A stretch of DNA of 64,000 nucleotides from Paenibacillus antibioticophila (GCF_000455265.1 NZ_HG005143.1:237362-301361), one strand, 5' to 3'; shown: positions 17,648 through 27,284, counted from the first letter of the stretch. The notes: generated by a model from the letters alone, not told the origin. Translations and numbers: made by a program.

Positions 17648-19076
17648 ACCCCACCAATCTGGCATCAATCCGTACTTCTTCGAACCCGGCATGCCCTTGA
17701 CTGACAAACAAGCCAAGCTTGCCCCGCGGAATGTCATACATTCTCGCACTCATCGCTATGCTCTCATCCACGTAAATTTCACAGATCGTTCCGTCGATAA
17801 ACACTTTGATCTCGTAAGGACGACCCGGATCAAGCTCAATCGGACGCTCCAATTCAACCTCATACGGGAACGTCTTTCCCCCTTCTTCCGATTGCATGAT
17901 CTTCCCGCGGAACGTAAGGCGATTCCGCTGCGGCTCCAGGGTAACGTAATAGGCCTCATCCAACGTGTCTTCGGTTCGGAGCATCAATCCAACCCCTTGA
18001 GTCTCCCCGGAGAAGGAGATGCGGGCTGAAATCTTGCATTGCTCGGGCAGCTCTTCCCGGCTCGTGCAGCCGGCAAAGCCATATGGCGAGTCGCACGAGA
18101 GCGATTGATCCGCAACGGTCCACTCTCCCGCAATCCCTTGGTATTGTACGGGCAGCGGCTGCGAAAATGCCGCATCCACCGTATCCGGCACTTTCACGCC
18201 AAGCGTGCCGTCAGGGCGCTGAACGATTTCATGGACGATCAGGTTCCCGCCCCAATCCCAAGTATGATAGTCCTTGCCTCGGGATTTCGGCGGATTCCAA
18301 TCGAACAAATCGTCGTCTTTCGTGGGATTCCATCCGAACAAATAACGTTTCTCCCCGTCGGACACCGATTTCGCCGCATAGAAAGCTCGGCCGTCGAAGG
18401 TATCCTCCCCGGGGGTCAGCCACGGTCCCTCCAGGGAACGGCTCATCCGGTAGAAGGTGGCAAACCGTCCCGTATAAGATGAATAGATCAAGTACCACCA
18501 ATCCCCGATCCGGAATAAGTCAGGACATTCATGAGCCCCTACGTGCAAATTCGGCGCATAGAGGGGTTCGCGGTACTCCCAGGTATTCAGGTCCTTGGAG
18601 GATAACAGCGCGGTACACCCTTTTCGATTCGTCGGGCCTTTCGCCATCCCCGCAAGCAGCATCCAGTATTGGCCCTCCTCCTCGTTCCAGAACACAAACG
18701 GATCACGCCAATCCGACAGCTCATAGATGCGGTCATCTGCGGCAAAGGTATGCTCCGGAATCGGCTCCCACGTCTTCAAGTCGCTGCTGACCGCATGGCA
18801 GACCAGCTGTTTGCCCGGTGGAAAGATGCAGTAGAACATATGATAGGTCCCATCCACCTTCAGAACATGGCCGGTGCCGCCCTGGATTTTACAGGCTCCG
18901 TCCGCCCGATAATTCACAAAATCCTTCGTTCCGACCAGATACCAGCCATGGTCAAGACCTTCCTGGTAATTTTCCCGCCAGCCGTGCAAGTAGAACAGCT
19001 TAAATTCCCCGTCCTCATAATAGGGAATTACGTCTCCGACCCAAGCGTTGTCCGGCCGATAGAAAAATTCTCTCAT
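17646..19076 (-). CDS. GH32-like cytoplasmic fructosidase (AWVGD variant)
   Basis: A 476-residue paralogue of the enzyme at 8814. It opens MREFFYRPDNAWVGDVIPYY, with the proposed nucleophile D15 in place of the WMNDPNG motif. The RDP motif (SDWRDPF, D125) and acid/base motif (AHECPDLF, E183) are intact, and a beta-sandwich domain forms the last third. There is no signal peptide. The start overlaps the GH172 stop by four bases (ATGA) with GGGGAGGAAG upstream, so it is coupled to GH172, as in the plus-strand operon where the same two families co-occur. It is the last gene of the operon. Confidence 0.85.
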   Translation of the reverse strand: MREFFYRPDNAWVGDVIPYYEDGEFKLFYLHGWRENYQEGLDHGWYLVGTKDFVNYRADGACKIQGGTGHVLKVDGTYHMFYCIFPPGKQLVCHAVSSDLKTWEPIPEHTFAADDRIYELSDWRDPFVFWNEEEGQYWMLLAGMAKGPTNRKGCTALLSSKDLNTWEYREPLYAPNLHVGAHECPDLFRIGDWWYLIYSSYTGRFATFYRMSRSLEGPWLTPGEDTFDGRAFYAAKSVSDGEKRYLFGWNPTKDDDLFDWNPPKSRGKDYHTWDWGGNLIVHEIVQRPDGTLGVKVPDTVDAAFSQPLPVQYQGIAGEWTVADQSLSCDSPYGFAGCTSREELPEQCKISARISFSGETQGVGLMLRTEDTLDEAYYVTLEPQRNRLTFRGKIMQSEEGGKTFPYEVELERPIELDPGRPYEIKVFIDGTICEIYVDESIAMSARMYDIPRGKLGLFVSQGHAGFEEVRIDARLVG

Positions 19077-20737
19077 CTTCCTTCCTCCCCAAGTTTCAAG
19101 TGGTCCAAGCGGTCATTCAACGAAATAGGCCTATACGCATCGCTTGTCCCCCGCTCCTGGTACCAGTAAACGGTAGCGGCATACAAACAGCGGTTGTTGG
19201 CCCCCCAATGATTCCCTTTATATTTCTCGATATATCCTTCAAAAGAGTTCATGAAAGAGATATTGTCACCAATGTGGAACCGGCTGACCGAGGTATGTCC
19301 GTTCGCATCCGGTTCGATAAACGGCTGACAGGCGTAAGCGCTGTCGAACATCGGGAACGGCGGTTCGGCCGCCCAGGCATAACCGATATAGTCCTCGCTG
19401 CCCGTTCCGAACGTAGACGGAAAGGACTCGCCATCCACAAAAAACTTTTCGTCTCCTTCCCCCCACCACCAGTCGATTGTTTTTCGGTCCCATTTCCCGT
19501 ACCACCAGGTTTCGGCCTCCTCAGCCGGTCTCTCCCAGGTATTGTTTACATGCAGGTGGACACCGCAGAATCTTCCCCGGCCTTTCGTCAGCAGCAAAGG
19601 CCAATCCGGCCAGCGATCCCCTTCTTCGTTGAAGCGCTCCGCATCCAGATCCAAATATTGATCCCTGTGCCATTTGGCGTGAAAACGCAGAAGATTTTCC
19701 GCGTGAGATTTAGGCAGCGGTGCATACCGGATATCCGCCTGAAGCTCGCATGCTTCCGTTCCCTCGTTTTCAATTTCAATCCTCGCACCTTCCGAGAACG
19801 GCATGTACCAATAACTGTACATTTCATGCTCATTCATCCCCAGGGGCAGAGAACGGTACGGCTTGATCCCCGGTGCGCTGCCAAAAAAATCGCCCAATGG
19901 GGCCCATACCGAAGGGGTTGTCTCATTGTCCCATTTCATTGATAGGGTTAATTGTCTGGCCAACATCCGCTGCTGTTCCTCGCTCTTTCGTCCAAGGTCC
20001 GTTCTGATCCGGATCATGGAGATCGCGCCGGCCTCTTGTTTATCAAACAGCACGGCTTTACCGCCTGCCGGTACGGTTACTGTAATGGTTTCGTCAGATA
20101 GCCCCTCCTCTTTCACAAAAGAACGGGTTCCCCTTTGCTGTAAAACCCGGTCAGCTTCAGCCAACGCAATGGCCGACTCCTTGTCGAAGCTGCCGTCAAA
20201 GGAAGGCAGCCTGAACCAGGCGGGAAAGATGGTATACGTGATGTGGTAGTAAGCCCCCCAGCCTTTATCCAGCAGCACCTTGCAATGTTCTTGAAAAGGG
20301 ATCGGAATAAAGCAGTTTCTGCCTCGGGATAACGTAGGCGACAGATTCGGAAAATTGGCCGGCGGTCCTTCTTGATTGAATTTCTCGAAATAATCCCGGA
20401 AAGGCTGATCGATCACGGGGGTATCGGCATGATCCACAAAAATCCGAATATGCCCCTCTTCGGGAAGCGCGGACCACACTCTCCAGATCACGCCGGGTCC
20501 GTCAAGCTCCATGGCGACAATGCTGTCTTCTTCTTTGCGAATAAAGCCTCCTCCGTCATCATTGGCTCCCCAGTTCTCGTACAGACCCGTCTCGGCATTA
20601 TAGGCAGAGCTTCGGTCAAAGCTTGAGAAACACCCCGATTTCTCGCCGGCCTGCGGCGGCATCGCCAGCGCTTCGAGATCATATAATCGCTTCACGAGGT
20701 CTTGATAGGAATAAGATTGTGGTTCTGCTGAATTCAT
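19073..20737 (-). CDS. GH172 (DUF2961) glycosidase, long form
   Basis: A 554-residue GH172 enzyme, about 190 residues longer than the short form at 13532. GPGVIWRVWSALPEEGHI lies near residue 80, and the family signature GTGSEDYIGYAW contains E448, a probable catalytic glutamate. The preceding WWWGEGDEKFFVDGE is also characteristic. The added length lies mostly between the two jelly-roll halves. There is no signal peptide. It begins one base after the upstream LamG-GH32 stop and overlaps the downstream GH32-like gene. It should cleave alpha-fructofuranosyl or D-arabinofuranosyl linkages; the size difference suggests a different substrate or oligomeric state from the short form. Confidence 0.88.
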   Translation of the reverse strand: MNSAEPQSYSYQDLVKRLYDLEALAMPPQAGEKSGCFSSFDRSSAYNAETGLYENWGANDDGGGFIRKEEDSIVAMELDGPGVIWRVWSALPEEGHIRIFVDHADTPVIDQPFRDYFEKFNQEGPPANFPNLSPTLSRGRNCFIPIPFQEHCKVLLDKGWGAYYHITYTIFPAWFRLPSFDGSFDKESAIALAEADRVLQQRGTRSFVKEEGLSDETITVTVPAGGKAVLFDKQEAGAISMIRIRTDLGRKSEEQQRMLARQLTLSMKWDNETTPSVWAPLGDFFGSAPGIKPYRSLPLGMNEHEMYSYWYMPFSEGARIEIENEGTEACELQADIRYAPLPKSHAENLLRFHAKWHRDQYLDLDAERFNEEGDRWPDWPLLLTKGRGRFCGVHLHVNNTWERPAEEAETWWYGKWDRKTIDWWWGEGDEKFFVDGESFPSTFGTGSEDYIGYAWAAEPPFPMFDSAYACQPFIEPDANGHTSVSRFHIGDNISFMNSFEGYIEKYKGNHWGANNRCLYAATVYWYQERGTSDAYRPISLNDRLDHLKLGEEGR

Positions 20738-20738
20738 G

Positions 20739-23039
20739 TCAGGCTCTCCCTTCTTGCCAAATCGGCTGCATATCCCATACTTCCAGCGACCTTACCATCA
20801 GATCGCCGTCTCCCCAGATCTCCAGCCCCATAGCATCCTTGCGGCTCGGATATACCCGGGTCGTCAGGCTTTTCAGACCGTTGGCATAAGCTTCGACCAT
20901 GGAACGGTCCAGATAAAGGTGAAGCTTCAAATTCTCGCCCGCCAGCTCCAGCTTGCCTCCCTGGATCCCTCCGCATCTTTCCCCCGGATGCAGCGTCGTT
21001 TTCGTCCGGTCGACCAGGAGCATCGATTGCTTCGCATCGTAATACAGCAGCGTTTCTTCTTCTCCGTCCGGGGTGCGCCGAAGCTTGATTCCGAATTGCC
21101 GGGCGCTGTCAGGCTCGATTTCCAATTGAATCTCGAGCATGTCGCCCTGAATCTCCCGGAGCCGTGCATTCGTCTCGGCGAGCGACTTGTCCCGAAGCGA
21201 CAGCCGCTTCTCCCCGCGCAGCGATTGCAATTCCTGGATCGGCTCGATTCCCAGCCGTCCGTCTTCCCGCAAATAGACGCAGAGCGGCAAGCCGCCGTTA
21301 TGGGCCCAACCCGATTGATACTCCAGCTCGGGCGTCCGGTCGCCTTGGGCGATGGTAAAGATGATGTTTCTGCCGGTTTTCGGATCCGCCATTCCGCTCG
21401 GGCCGGTAAAGTGGAAATCGCCGACGTCGATCAATTGCGGCTCCTCCTGATCGGGAACGAAGGTCAGATTTTCCTTGTCGAGCTGCCCGATCCAATAGAA
21501 CACCTCCACATCCGCCCCCTTTCCCACCGGGCTGACCAACAGAAGATGTTTGTCCACCCCTTGCTTGTCGGCACCAAGAGGAAGAAAGACGGGAAGCTCC
21601 CAGATCGGGCCAAGATAAGGAAACTTCTGCAGATCCGCTTGATAAAACGGGCCTTTGTACGTCCAATTCAGCATATCTTGTGAGGCGAACGCCAGGGCGG
21701 CCCCGCCGCCGCCTTCGATTCCCGATCCGACCAGGGCATACCAGCCGTCATTGTCCTTCCAAACAAAGGGATCCCGGAAATCGCCGAAGGCGCCCATGCC
21801 CTTCTTCTGCACAATCAAAGGCTCCGGATGCTTCACCCAATGAACCAGATCCGAATCTCCATCCTGAGTATAAGTGCTACGGGCAAGCGCCACGCTTTGG
21901 TTTGGCGAAGCGCTGTCATTTCCCGCCGTAAAGAACAGGACCGGCAGGCCGTCCGCATCATAGGTCGCACTGCCCGACCAGATCCCGTCCGGCGCAAGTC
22001 CATCCTTCTCCGGCGCAAGCGCTACGGGAAGGTCGCGCCAATGCACCAGATCCTCGCTGACCCAATGTCCCCAATGGATATGATGAAAGAAGGGCCCCAG
22101 CGGGTTATGCTGATAGAACAAATGATATTTCCCCTCAAAATAGATGGGCGCATGGGGTTCGTTCATCCAATGGGCCGGCGGGCTGACATGGTATTGCGGC
22201 CGGTGCCGGTCCGACAGCAACGGCGTTCGGTCCAGCTTGATCTCATCGTATTCTATGGGCGGATGGACGCCTCCATGGGTCGTATTCAGCACTTCCCGAT
22301 AAGCGGCGGCTACCTCCTCCACGCTGAAGGCCCGATGATAGATCTTAAGCTCATCGATCATTCCGCTGAACATGTGCAGGCTGAAGGCTCTCGCCAACCG
22401 GCTGCTGTGATTGTTTTTGCCGATGAGCAGCTCCGTGCCCGACGCCTCGGCCAGACGGGAACCTTGCGGCAAGGAAGCCGAAGCGATTTCGCTGCCGTTC
22501 AGATACAGCTTCATTTCGCCCTGGTTCCCATCAAACACCGCACTTACGTAAGACCATTCATTTTTGGGCAGTTCATAGCCGTCGGGGGACCAAAGTTCTT
22601 TCCATTCGCCGCTCTCGAGCCCAAGTTGAAAGGACCAAGCGCCGTGACGGAACATGCCAAGCAGATATCCCTGCTTGCTCTCCCTGTTGTAGCGGTTGAC
22701 GATCGCAGCCAGCTTGCCTCCCTCCCCCCATTCATACGAACGGGGCGCAACCCATACTCCAATGCTCAGCGCTGAAAGATATGCCGCCTCCTCGTCCGAA
22801 TCGTCCTCCTTTAACGAATGGGCAACATAAGTCGAGTATCCGTCGAACAGGAGCCCGCTGCCCATTACGCCCTGTCTCCATTGCGGATCGCGCGGTTCGG
22901 CAAACTCCGCTTGCTTCAATACGTATTGAATATTATCCCGGGATTGAGACAGGCTCTCCAGAGCGCTGTCCCCCCCTCCTTCGTCGAAAGCCCAATACAT
23001 CATTAGCCCCCGATTGTCGTTGTCGTGTACCTGGCTCAT
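20739..23039 (-). CDS. LamG-GH32 fusion protein with WMNEP active-site variant
   Basis: A 766-residue protein. Residues 1-245 form a LamG/concanavalin-like lectin domain (YWAFDEGGGD, MIDELKIYHRAFSVEEVAAAY). Residues 280-766 are GH32: a propeller with WMNEPHAP (291-298), RDP at 422-424 and IWELP with E481, then a beta-sandwich. The canonical nucleophile aspartate is replaced by E294, and the usual WECP cysteine by leucine. No signal peptide is present, so the lectin domain is probably cytoplasmic. The start overlaps the stop of the PfkB-GH32 gene by four bases. It may be a fructosidase with altered mechanism or a transfructosylase. Confidence 0.85.
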   Translation of the reverse strand: MSQVHDNDNRGLMMYWAFDEGGGDSALESLSQSRDNIQYVLKQAEFAEPRDPQWRQGVMGSGLLFDGYSTYVAHSLKEDDSDEEAAYLSALSIGVWVAPRSYEWGEGGKLAAIVNRYNRESKQGYLLGMFRHGAWSFQLGLESGEWKELWSPDGYELPKNEWSYVSAVFDGNQGEMKLYLNGSEIASASLPQGSRLAEASGTELLIGKNNHSSRLARAFSLHMFSGMIDELKIYHRAFSVEEVAAAYREVLNTTHGGVHPPIEYDEIKLDRTPLLSDRHRPQYHVSPPAHWMNEPHAPIYFEGKYHLFYQHNPLGPFFHHIHWGHWVSEDLVHWRDLPVALAPEKDGLAPDGIWSGSATYDADGLPVLFFTAGNDSASPNQSVALARSTYTQDGDSDLVHWVKHPEPLIVQKKGMGAFGDFRDPFVWKDNDGWYALVGSGIEGGGGAALAFASQDMLNWTYKGPFYQADLQKFPYLGPIWELPVFLPLGADKQGVDKHLLLVSPVGKGADVEVFYWIGQLDKENLTFVPDQEEPQLIDVGDFHFTGPSGMADPKTGRNIIFTIAQGDRTPELEYQSGWAHNGGLPLCVYLREDGRLGIEPIQELQSLRGEKRLSLRDKSLAETNARLREIQGDMLEIQLEIEPDSARQFGIKLRRTPDGEEETLLYYDAKQSMLLVDRTKTTLHPGERCGGIQGGKLELAGENLKLHLYLDRSMVEAYANGLKSLTTRVYPSRKDAMGLEIWGDGDLMVRSLEVWDMQPIWQEGRA

Positions 23040-25501
23040 GCTTCATTCCCCCTTGAAGGCTTTTCTTCGGCACCGTTAGGAAAAGGAACGAACTTAAGCT
23101 CATGAAGATGGAATGAGTTCAACATAACCTGCCCTGAGCCTGTGCTTACCGAAACACGCTCGATCGGAGCATCGGGGAAAATCTGATCCGTCAGCACAAC
23201 GAGTCCTTCATTCGCATATACCTCAACCGCATTGCGATCCAGCCAGATATGAAGCTTAATTTTTCCATTGACCGGTGCCAGTCTGGCTCCATGCTCGCAA
23301 GCGAACGACGGATGGAATTCGGTCAAGCCCGAGTTCGAGCGGTTCACGAATAGCCACTCGCGCTCAGCATCATAACCGATCCTCGTTTCACTCTCTCCGG
23401 AGGATTTCAATCGGATCTGAACTCCGTTCCCGGACCGGAGATCGATGTCCGCTTCAATTTCCAGGAGATCGCCGCTCGTCTGCAGCGTAAACGGAGTTTC
23501 CGCCATCACCGTGACGTTCTCCCGGCTCACCGAAGCCTTACGCAGTTGCTCGACTTCCCGCACCGGCATTTGCGTCAGCACCACACCCTCGCCGCGGCTC
23601 GTCAACGACAAGACCCGAGGCAACGTCATAGCGCCTCTCCAGGCTCCGGTTGGCGTCTCATTGGCATATTTCCAATTGCTCATCCATCCGATCATCACGC
23701 GGCGCCCGTCTTGCTCGGGCATATCCGACCAGGTCACGCCCGCATAGTTGTCTCGGCCGTAATCCAGCCACATGACCCGATCGGCCGGATTGTCATTGAT
23801 GAACGTATTTCCGTCGAACTCGCCGATAAAATACTGCGTGCGCGATCCTTCCGGAACGGAGGGGTTATCCCCAATGCTGATGATCAGCACCCATTTGGAC
23901 CGCCCGCTGTCACCCACCGGCAATGTAAAGAGATCCGGGCATTCCCACACGCCGTCATGCGATCCCTCCCCTTTGCCGAATTCGCCGGTCAGCGTCCATT
24001 CAATTAAGTCTTTCGATCCATAAAACCGGGCATGGTCCCCCGCCACAAGCACCATCACCCACCGCTCGCTTTGCGGATGCCAGAACACTTTCGGATCCCG
24101 AAAGTCGATCAGGTCCTCCTCGGCGAGAACCGGGTTCCCCTCGTATTTGTGCCAGGTTCGCCCTTTGTCGCGGCTGTAAGCCAAGCTTTGCCGCTGGCGA
24201 GGTTGCCCTGTCTTCGGGCAGGTGTCCGCATGGGTGAAGATCGCGACCAGACCATGCGAACCTTCGAATAGTCCGCTGCTGTTATTCCAGTCCACCACGC
24301 AGCACCCGGAGAAAATGGCTCCATGCTCATCCGGGAACAAAGCGATCGGCCGGTGCTCCCAATGGATCAAATCCGAGCTTACCGCATGTCCCCAGTGCAT
24401 CGGCCCCCATTTGCTGCTGAAGGGATGATACTGATAAAACAGGTGATATTCGCCTTCGTAATATACTAAACCGTTCGGGTCATTCATCCAATGCGACGGG
24501 GGCGAAAAGTGAAACCCCGGTTTGTACTTATCCTCGTTCCGTGTATTTGTCTCGAGCAGCTTATGAATTTCCTCTGTGGTTGGCATAGACTGAAGAGCTC
24601 CCTTCCGTGTTGTAACGATCGAACCGCCGGCATTGGCAAAGGTCAGCATACCGATGATTTGCTGCTCTTCCAGCAGATGCAATGGGACTCCGCTGTCCAG
24701 AATCCGATACAGCAAGCAGCCCAAGAATGCGTCGCCAGCTCCCGTCGTATCGATGGATTTCACCCGAAAACCAGGCACATATCCGTCAGTATCCGCCAGT
24801 CGGTAATAGCAGCCTTTTTCCGCTAAGGTAACAACGATGAAGGGAATGCCGAATTGTTGCCGCAGCACCAGCGAACCTTCCTCCACATCGGTTGTCCCCG
24901 CTATAAAGCTGAGCTCCTCCTCCGATATTTTCAGGATGTCGGCATATTTCAAGCCCCAGAGAATGTGTTGCTTTGCTTCCTCTTTACTCTCCCACAACGC
25001 AAATCGGATGTTCGGGTCGAACGACACCAGGACTCCCGCTTCCTTCGCTTTAGCAACCGTTTCTTTCGTTGCCGTGCGGGACGGCTCATGAGTCATCGAC
25101 AGTGACCCGAAATGCAGGATCCGGCACTTTTCAATCCGATCGAACGGGACATCACCCGGCCGCAGGAAAGTATCCGCTCCCGGCTTCCGATGGAAGCTGA
25201 ACGACCGGTCTCCGTCGTCATCCAAATGGACGAAGGCCAGCGTTGTACTCGCTTCGTCCGTTAAAGAAAGTGCGGATACGTCAACACCGCTGTTCAGCAA
25301 AGTCTCGTGAAGCAGCGCTCCGAAATGATCCTTTCCAACCTTGGTAATCATCCCCGCGCTCGCTCCTAAACGGGCCAGTGCAGCCGCAACGTTTGCCGGA
25401 GCGCCTCCAGGGTTGCATGTAAACTGCTCATTGCCTTCCGCCGTTCGGCCTGCCGGAGTAAAGTCGATCAACACTTCCCCGATGGTCATTACATCAAGCA
25501 C
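23036..25501 (-). CDS. Bifunctional PfkB-type sugar kinase / GH32 beta-fructofuranosidase fusion
   Basis: A single uninterrupted frame encodes two complete enzymes (about 821 residues from the GTG at 25501, chosen because GGGGAG lies just upstream; an ATG at 25522 is in frame but has no ribosome site). Numbering from that ATG, residues 12-325 are a PfkB kinase with NPGGAPANVA (37-46) and DTTGAGDAF (258-266, catalytic D264). A short linker of about ten residues leads to GH32 with WMNDPNG (345-351, nucleophile D348), RDP (475-477) and WECP (E527), then the beta-sandwich. All catalytic residues are present. There is no signal peptide. Hydrolysis of a beta-fructoside and phosphorylation of the released fructose could occur on one polypeptide. 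It is coupled by ATGA overlap to the next gene. Confidence 0.92.
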   Translation of the reverse strand: MLDVMTIGEVLIDFTPAGRTAEGNEQFTCNPGGAPANVAAALARLGASAGMITKVGKDHFGALLHETLLNSGVDVSALSLTDEASTTLAFVHLDDDGDRSFSFHRKPGADTFLRPGDVPFDRIEKCRILHFGSLSMTHEPSRTATKETVAKAKEAGVLVSFDPNIRFALWESKEEAKQHILWGLKYADILKISEEELSFIAGTTDVEEGSLVLRQQFGIPFIVVTLAEKGCYYRLADTDGYVPGFRVKSIDTTGAGDAFLGCLLYRILDSGVPLHLLEEQQIIGMLTFANAGGSIVTTRKGALQSMPTTEEIHKLLETNTRNEDKYKPGFHFSPPSHWMNDPNGLVYYEGEYHLFYQYHPFSSKWGPMHWGHAVSSDLIHWEHRPIALFPDEHGAIFSGCCVVDWNNSSGLFEGSHGLVAIFTHADTCPKTGQPRQRQSLAYSRDKGRTWHKYEGNPVLAEEDLIDFRDPKVFWHPQSERWVMVLVAGDHARFYGSKDLIEWTLTGEFGKGEGSHDGVWECPDLFTLPVGDSGRSKWVLIISIGDNPSVPEGSRTQYFIGEFDGNTFINDNPADRVMWLDYGRDNYAGVTWSDMPEQDGRRVMIGWMSNWKYANETPTGAWRGAMTLPRVLSLTSRGEGVVLTQMPVREVEQLRKASVSRENVTVMAETPFTLQTSGDLLEIEADIDLRSGNGVQIRLKSSGESETRIGYDAEREWLFVNRSNSGLTEFHPSFACEHGARLAPVNGKIKLHIWLDRNAVEVYANEGLVVLTDQIFPDAPIERVSVSTGSGQVMLNSFHLHELKFVPFPNGAEEKPSRGNEA

Positions 25502-25529
25502 AGCTTCTCCCCACCTATCCATGAATCGC

Positions 25530-27152
25530 TTATTTTTTTAAATTTTCGTTATAGCGGTCCAATCCCGCTTGATAAATCTCCATCAATTCATTCAAGCCCA
25601 TCTTCTCCAGCGTCTTCACATAGCTGTCCCAGTGCTCATCGACGCCGCCATCCACGATAAACTTGCCTCTTTGCGTGTTCGCATACTTGAGCAATTCAGG
25701 CTCGATCTTGTTGATTTTGTCCAATTCTTCCGGGTTGAAGAAGATGCTCGGATAGTTCTCCTTTTCCATATACGGATCGTAGTACTTCTCCAAGTCCTTC
25801 ACACGCTGCTGGGCCCGAGGCTCCAAATCCACGACTTTCCCCAAATCTTCGATCGCAATGACACCGGGACCGCCTGCACCTGGAGCCACTTTTTGCCGGA
25901 ATTCACCGGCGGAGGTTCCCTCCGGAAGCGGCAGGTTTACCAATTTCCCGTTAGCGTCTTTCTCGAAAACGACATCCAGCGGGCCCCAGTGAATTTGAGC
26001 CGCCATATAAGGTTCATACTGCTGGTCGATCCATCTCATGGTGATTTCGGGATAACGGTTGACTTTAGTGATCGCGAAAGCGCCGCGTGCCGGACCGCCT
26101 CCATTGCCGCGGCCGATCAATTGATCGCCGTTAGGGCCTTTGAGCGGAGACAGCAAAGCATAATCCTTGCTTCTGTCTGTCCCGACAACCTCCTCGACTT
26201 CCCACCAAATATAGGAGCCAAGCGTTTCGTCCGTTGTTTTGCCTTTAGCCAGATACTGCGCGGCATCCTGGGTGAAGGACTCAGGGTCGATCAGGCCTTG
26301 TTTATACCACTTTTCATGAAAATATTTCAAAGCTTCTTTATATTCGGGTTGCGTAGCGGTAAAGATCACCTTTCCGTCGCGGACGATCCGATGCTCCATG
26401 TTATCCGGCAGTCCGAAAGCTCCGAATAGGCCGCCGATATCCATACACCACTGCATGTGCATGAAGCTTAACGGGATTTCATCGGCCTTGCCGTTGCCGT
26501 TGGGATCCTGCGTTTTAAAGGCAACCAACGCTTCCGTGTACTCATCGAGGGTTTCCGGCATTTTCAGCCCCAGCTTATCCAGCCATGCTTTGTTGATCAC
26601 ATGGAAGAAGGGGTTGGTCCCGAGATTATTCTCCTCCCAGGAGGGCAGTCCATAGATGTGACCATCCGGCGCCGTGATTGCCGATTTGATGTCGGGTCTG
26701 CGTTCGAAAAGCGCTTTCAAGTTGGGTGCGTATTGATCGATCAAATCCTCCAGCGGAATGATCGTTCCATCCTTCCCGTAATTGACAAGCTCATAGTCCG
26801 AGAATCCGGCCGCGTAAAAAGCATCCGGCAAATTTCCGCTGGCCACCAACAAATTTTTCTTCTCGGCATAGTCGGTATCCGGGATGTTCTCCCACTGAAT
26901 TTTCACGTTAGTATCCTTTTCGAGACGCTTGAAAATTTCCATTTCGGAATATTCCGGCGCCAATGCGGCTTTGGGAGACACCATCTTTAAGGTTACCGGC
27001 TCCTTCACGATCGGCAGGCCGGTTGGATTGAAATTTGCCTCCTGATCCGGTTTCTCCGCTGCGTTTTTCGATCCGCCGCCGCCCGAACATCCGCTTAATA
27101 CAAATGCTCCCGCCAAAATAAGAATACCTGCGCTTTTAAATAAAGACTTCAT
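25530..27152 (-). CDS. LipO-like solute-binding lipoprotein of sugar ABC transporter
   Basis: A large binding protein of about 540 residues, the class that pairs with LplB/LplC permeases and binds oligosaccharides. It begins MKSLFKSAGILILAGAFVLS and the lipobox LSGC, then a glycine/serine linker. The ATG at 27152 is preceded by AAGGGAGG; a longer frame starting at 27182 lacks a ribosome site. The stop lies 28 bases before the PfkB-GH32 start. It probably captures the fructoside hydrolysed by the downstream enzymes. Confidence 0.9.
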   Translation of the reverse strand: MKSLFKSAGILILAGAFVLSGCSGGGGSKNAAEKPDQEANFNPTGLPIVKEPVTLKMVSPKAALAPEYSEMEIFKRLEKDTNVKIQWENIPDTDYAEKKNLLVASGNLPDAFYAAGFSDYELVNYGKDGTIIPLEDLIDQYAPNLKALFERRPDIKSAITAPDGHIYGLPSWEENNLGTNPFFHVINKAWLDKLGLKMPETLDEYTEALVAFKTQDPNGNGKADEIPLSFMHMQWCMDIGGLFGAFGLPDNMEHRIVRDGKVIFTATQPEYKEALKYFHEKWYKQGLIDPESFTQDAAQYLAKGKTTDETLGSYIWWEVEEVVGTDRSKDYALLSPLKGPNGDQLIGRGNGGGPARGAFAITKVNRYPEITMRWIDQQYEPYMAAQIHWGPLDVVFEKDANGKLVNLPLPEGTSAGEFRQKVAPGAGGPGVIAIEDLGKVVDLEPRAQQRVKDLEKYYDPYMEKENYPSIFFNPEELDKINKIEPELLKYANTQRGKFIVDGGVDEHWDSYVKTLEKMGLNELMEIYQAGLDRYNENLKK

Positions 27153-27284
27153 GTTTACATAACCTCCCTTTTGAACTATCACTCATTGGAATCCTTGCTT
27201 GAAAAGTTGCTTCTGAAGCAGATCTGGATGCCCTGCGCCGATATTGTCGCTGCACATCCCCCCTTTCAATCGTCGAGGCCAACC

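Noticed and set aside
20736..22775. Several long plus-strand open frames of 150-315 codons
   Set aside because: They are antisense to the LamG-GH32 gene, rich in arginine and proline, and lack ribosome sites.
23036..25522. The PfkB-GH32 fusion as an artefact of two adjacent genes
   Set aside because: There is no stop codon or ribosome site between the two domains and the linker is in frame, so a real fusion is the simplest reading; only a sequencing error could change this.
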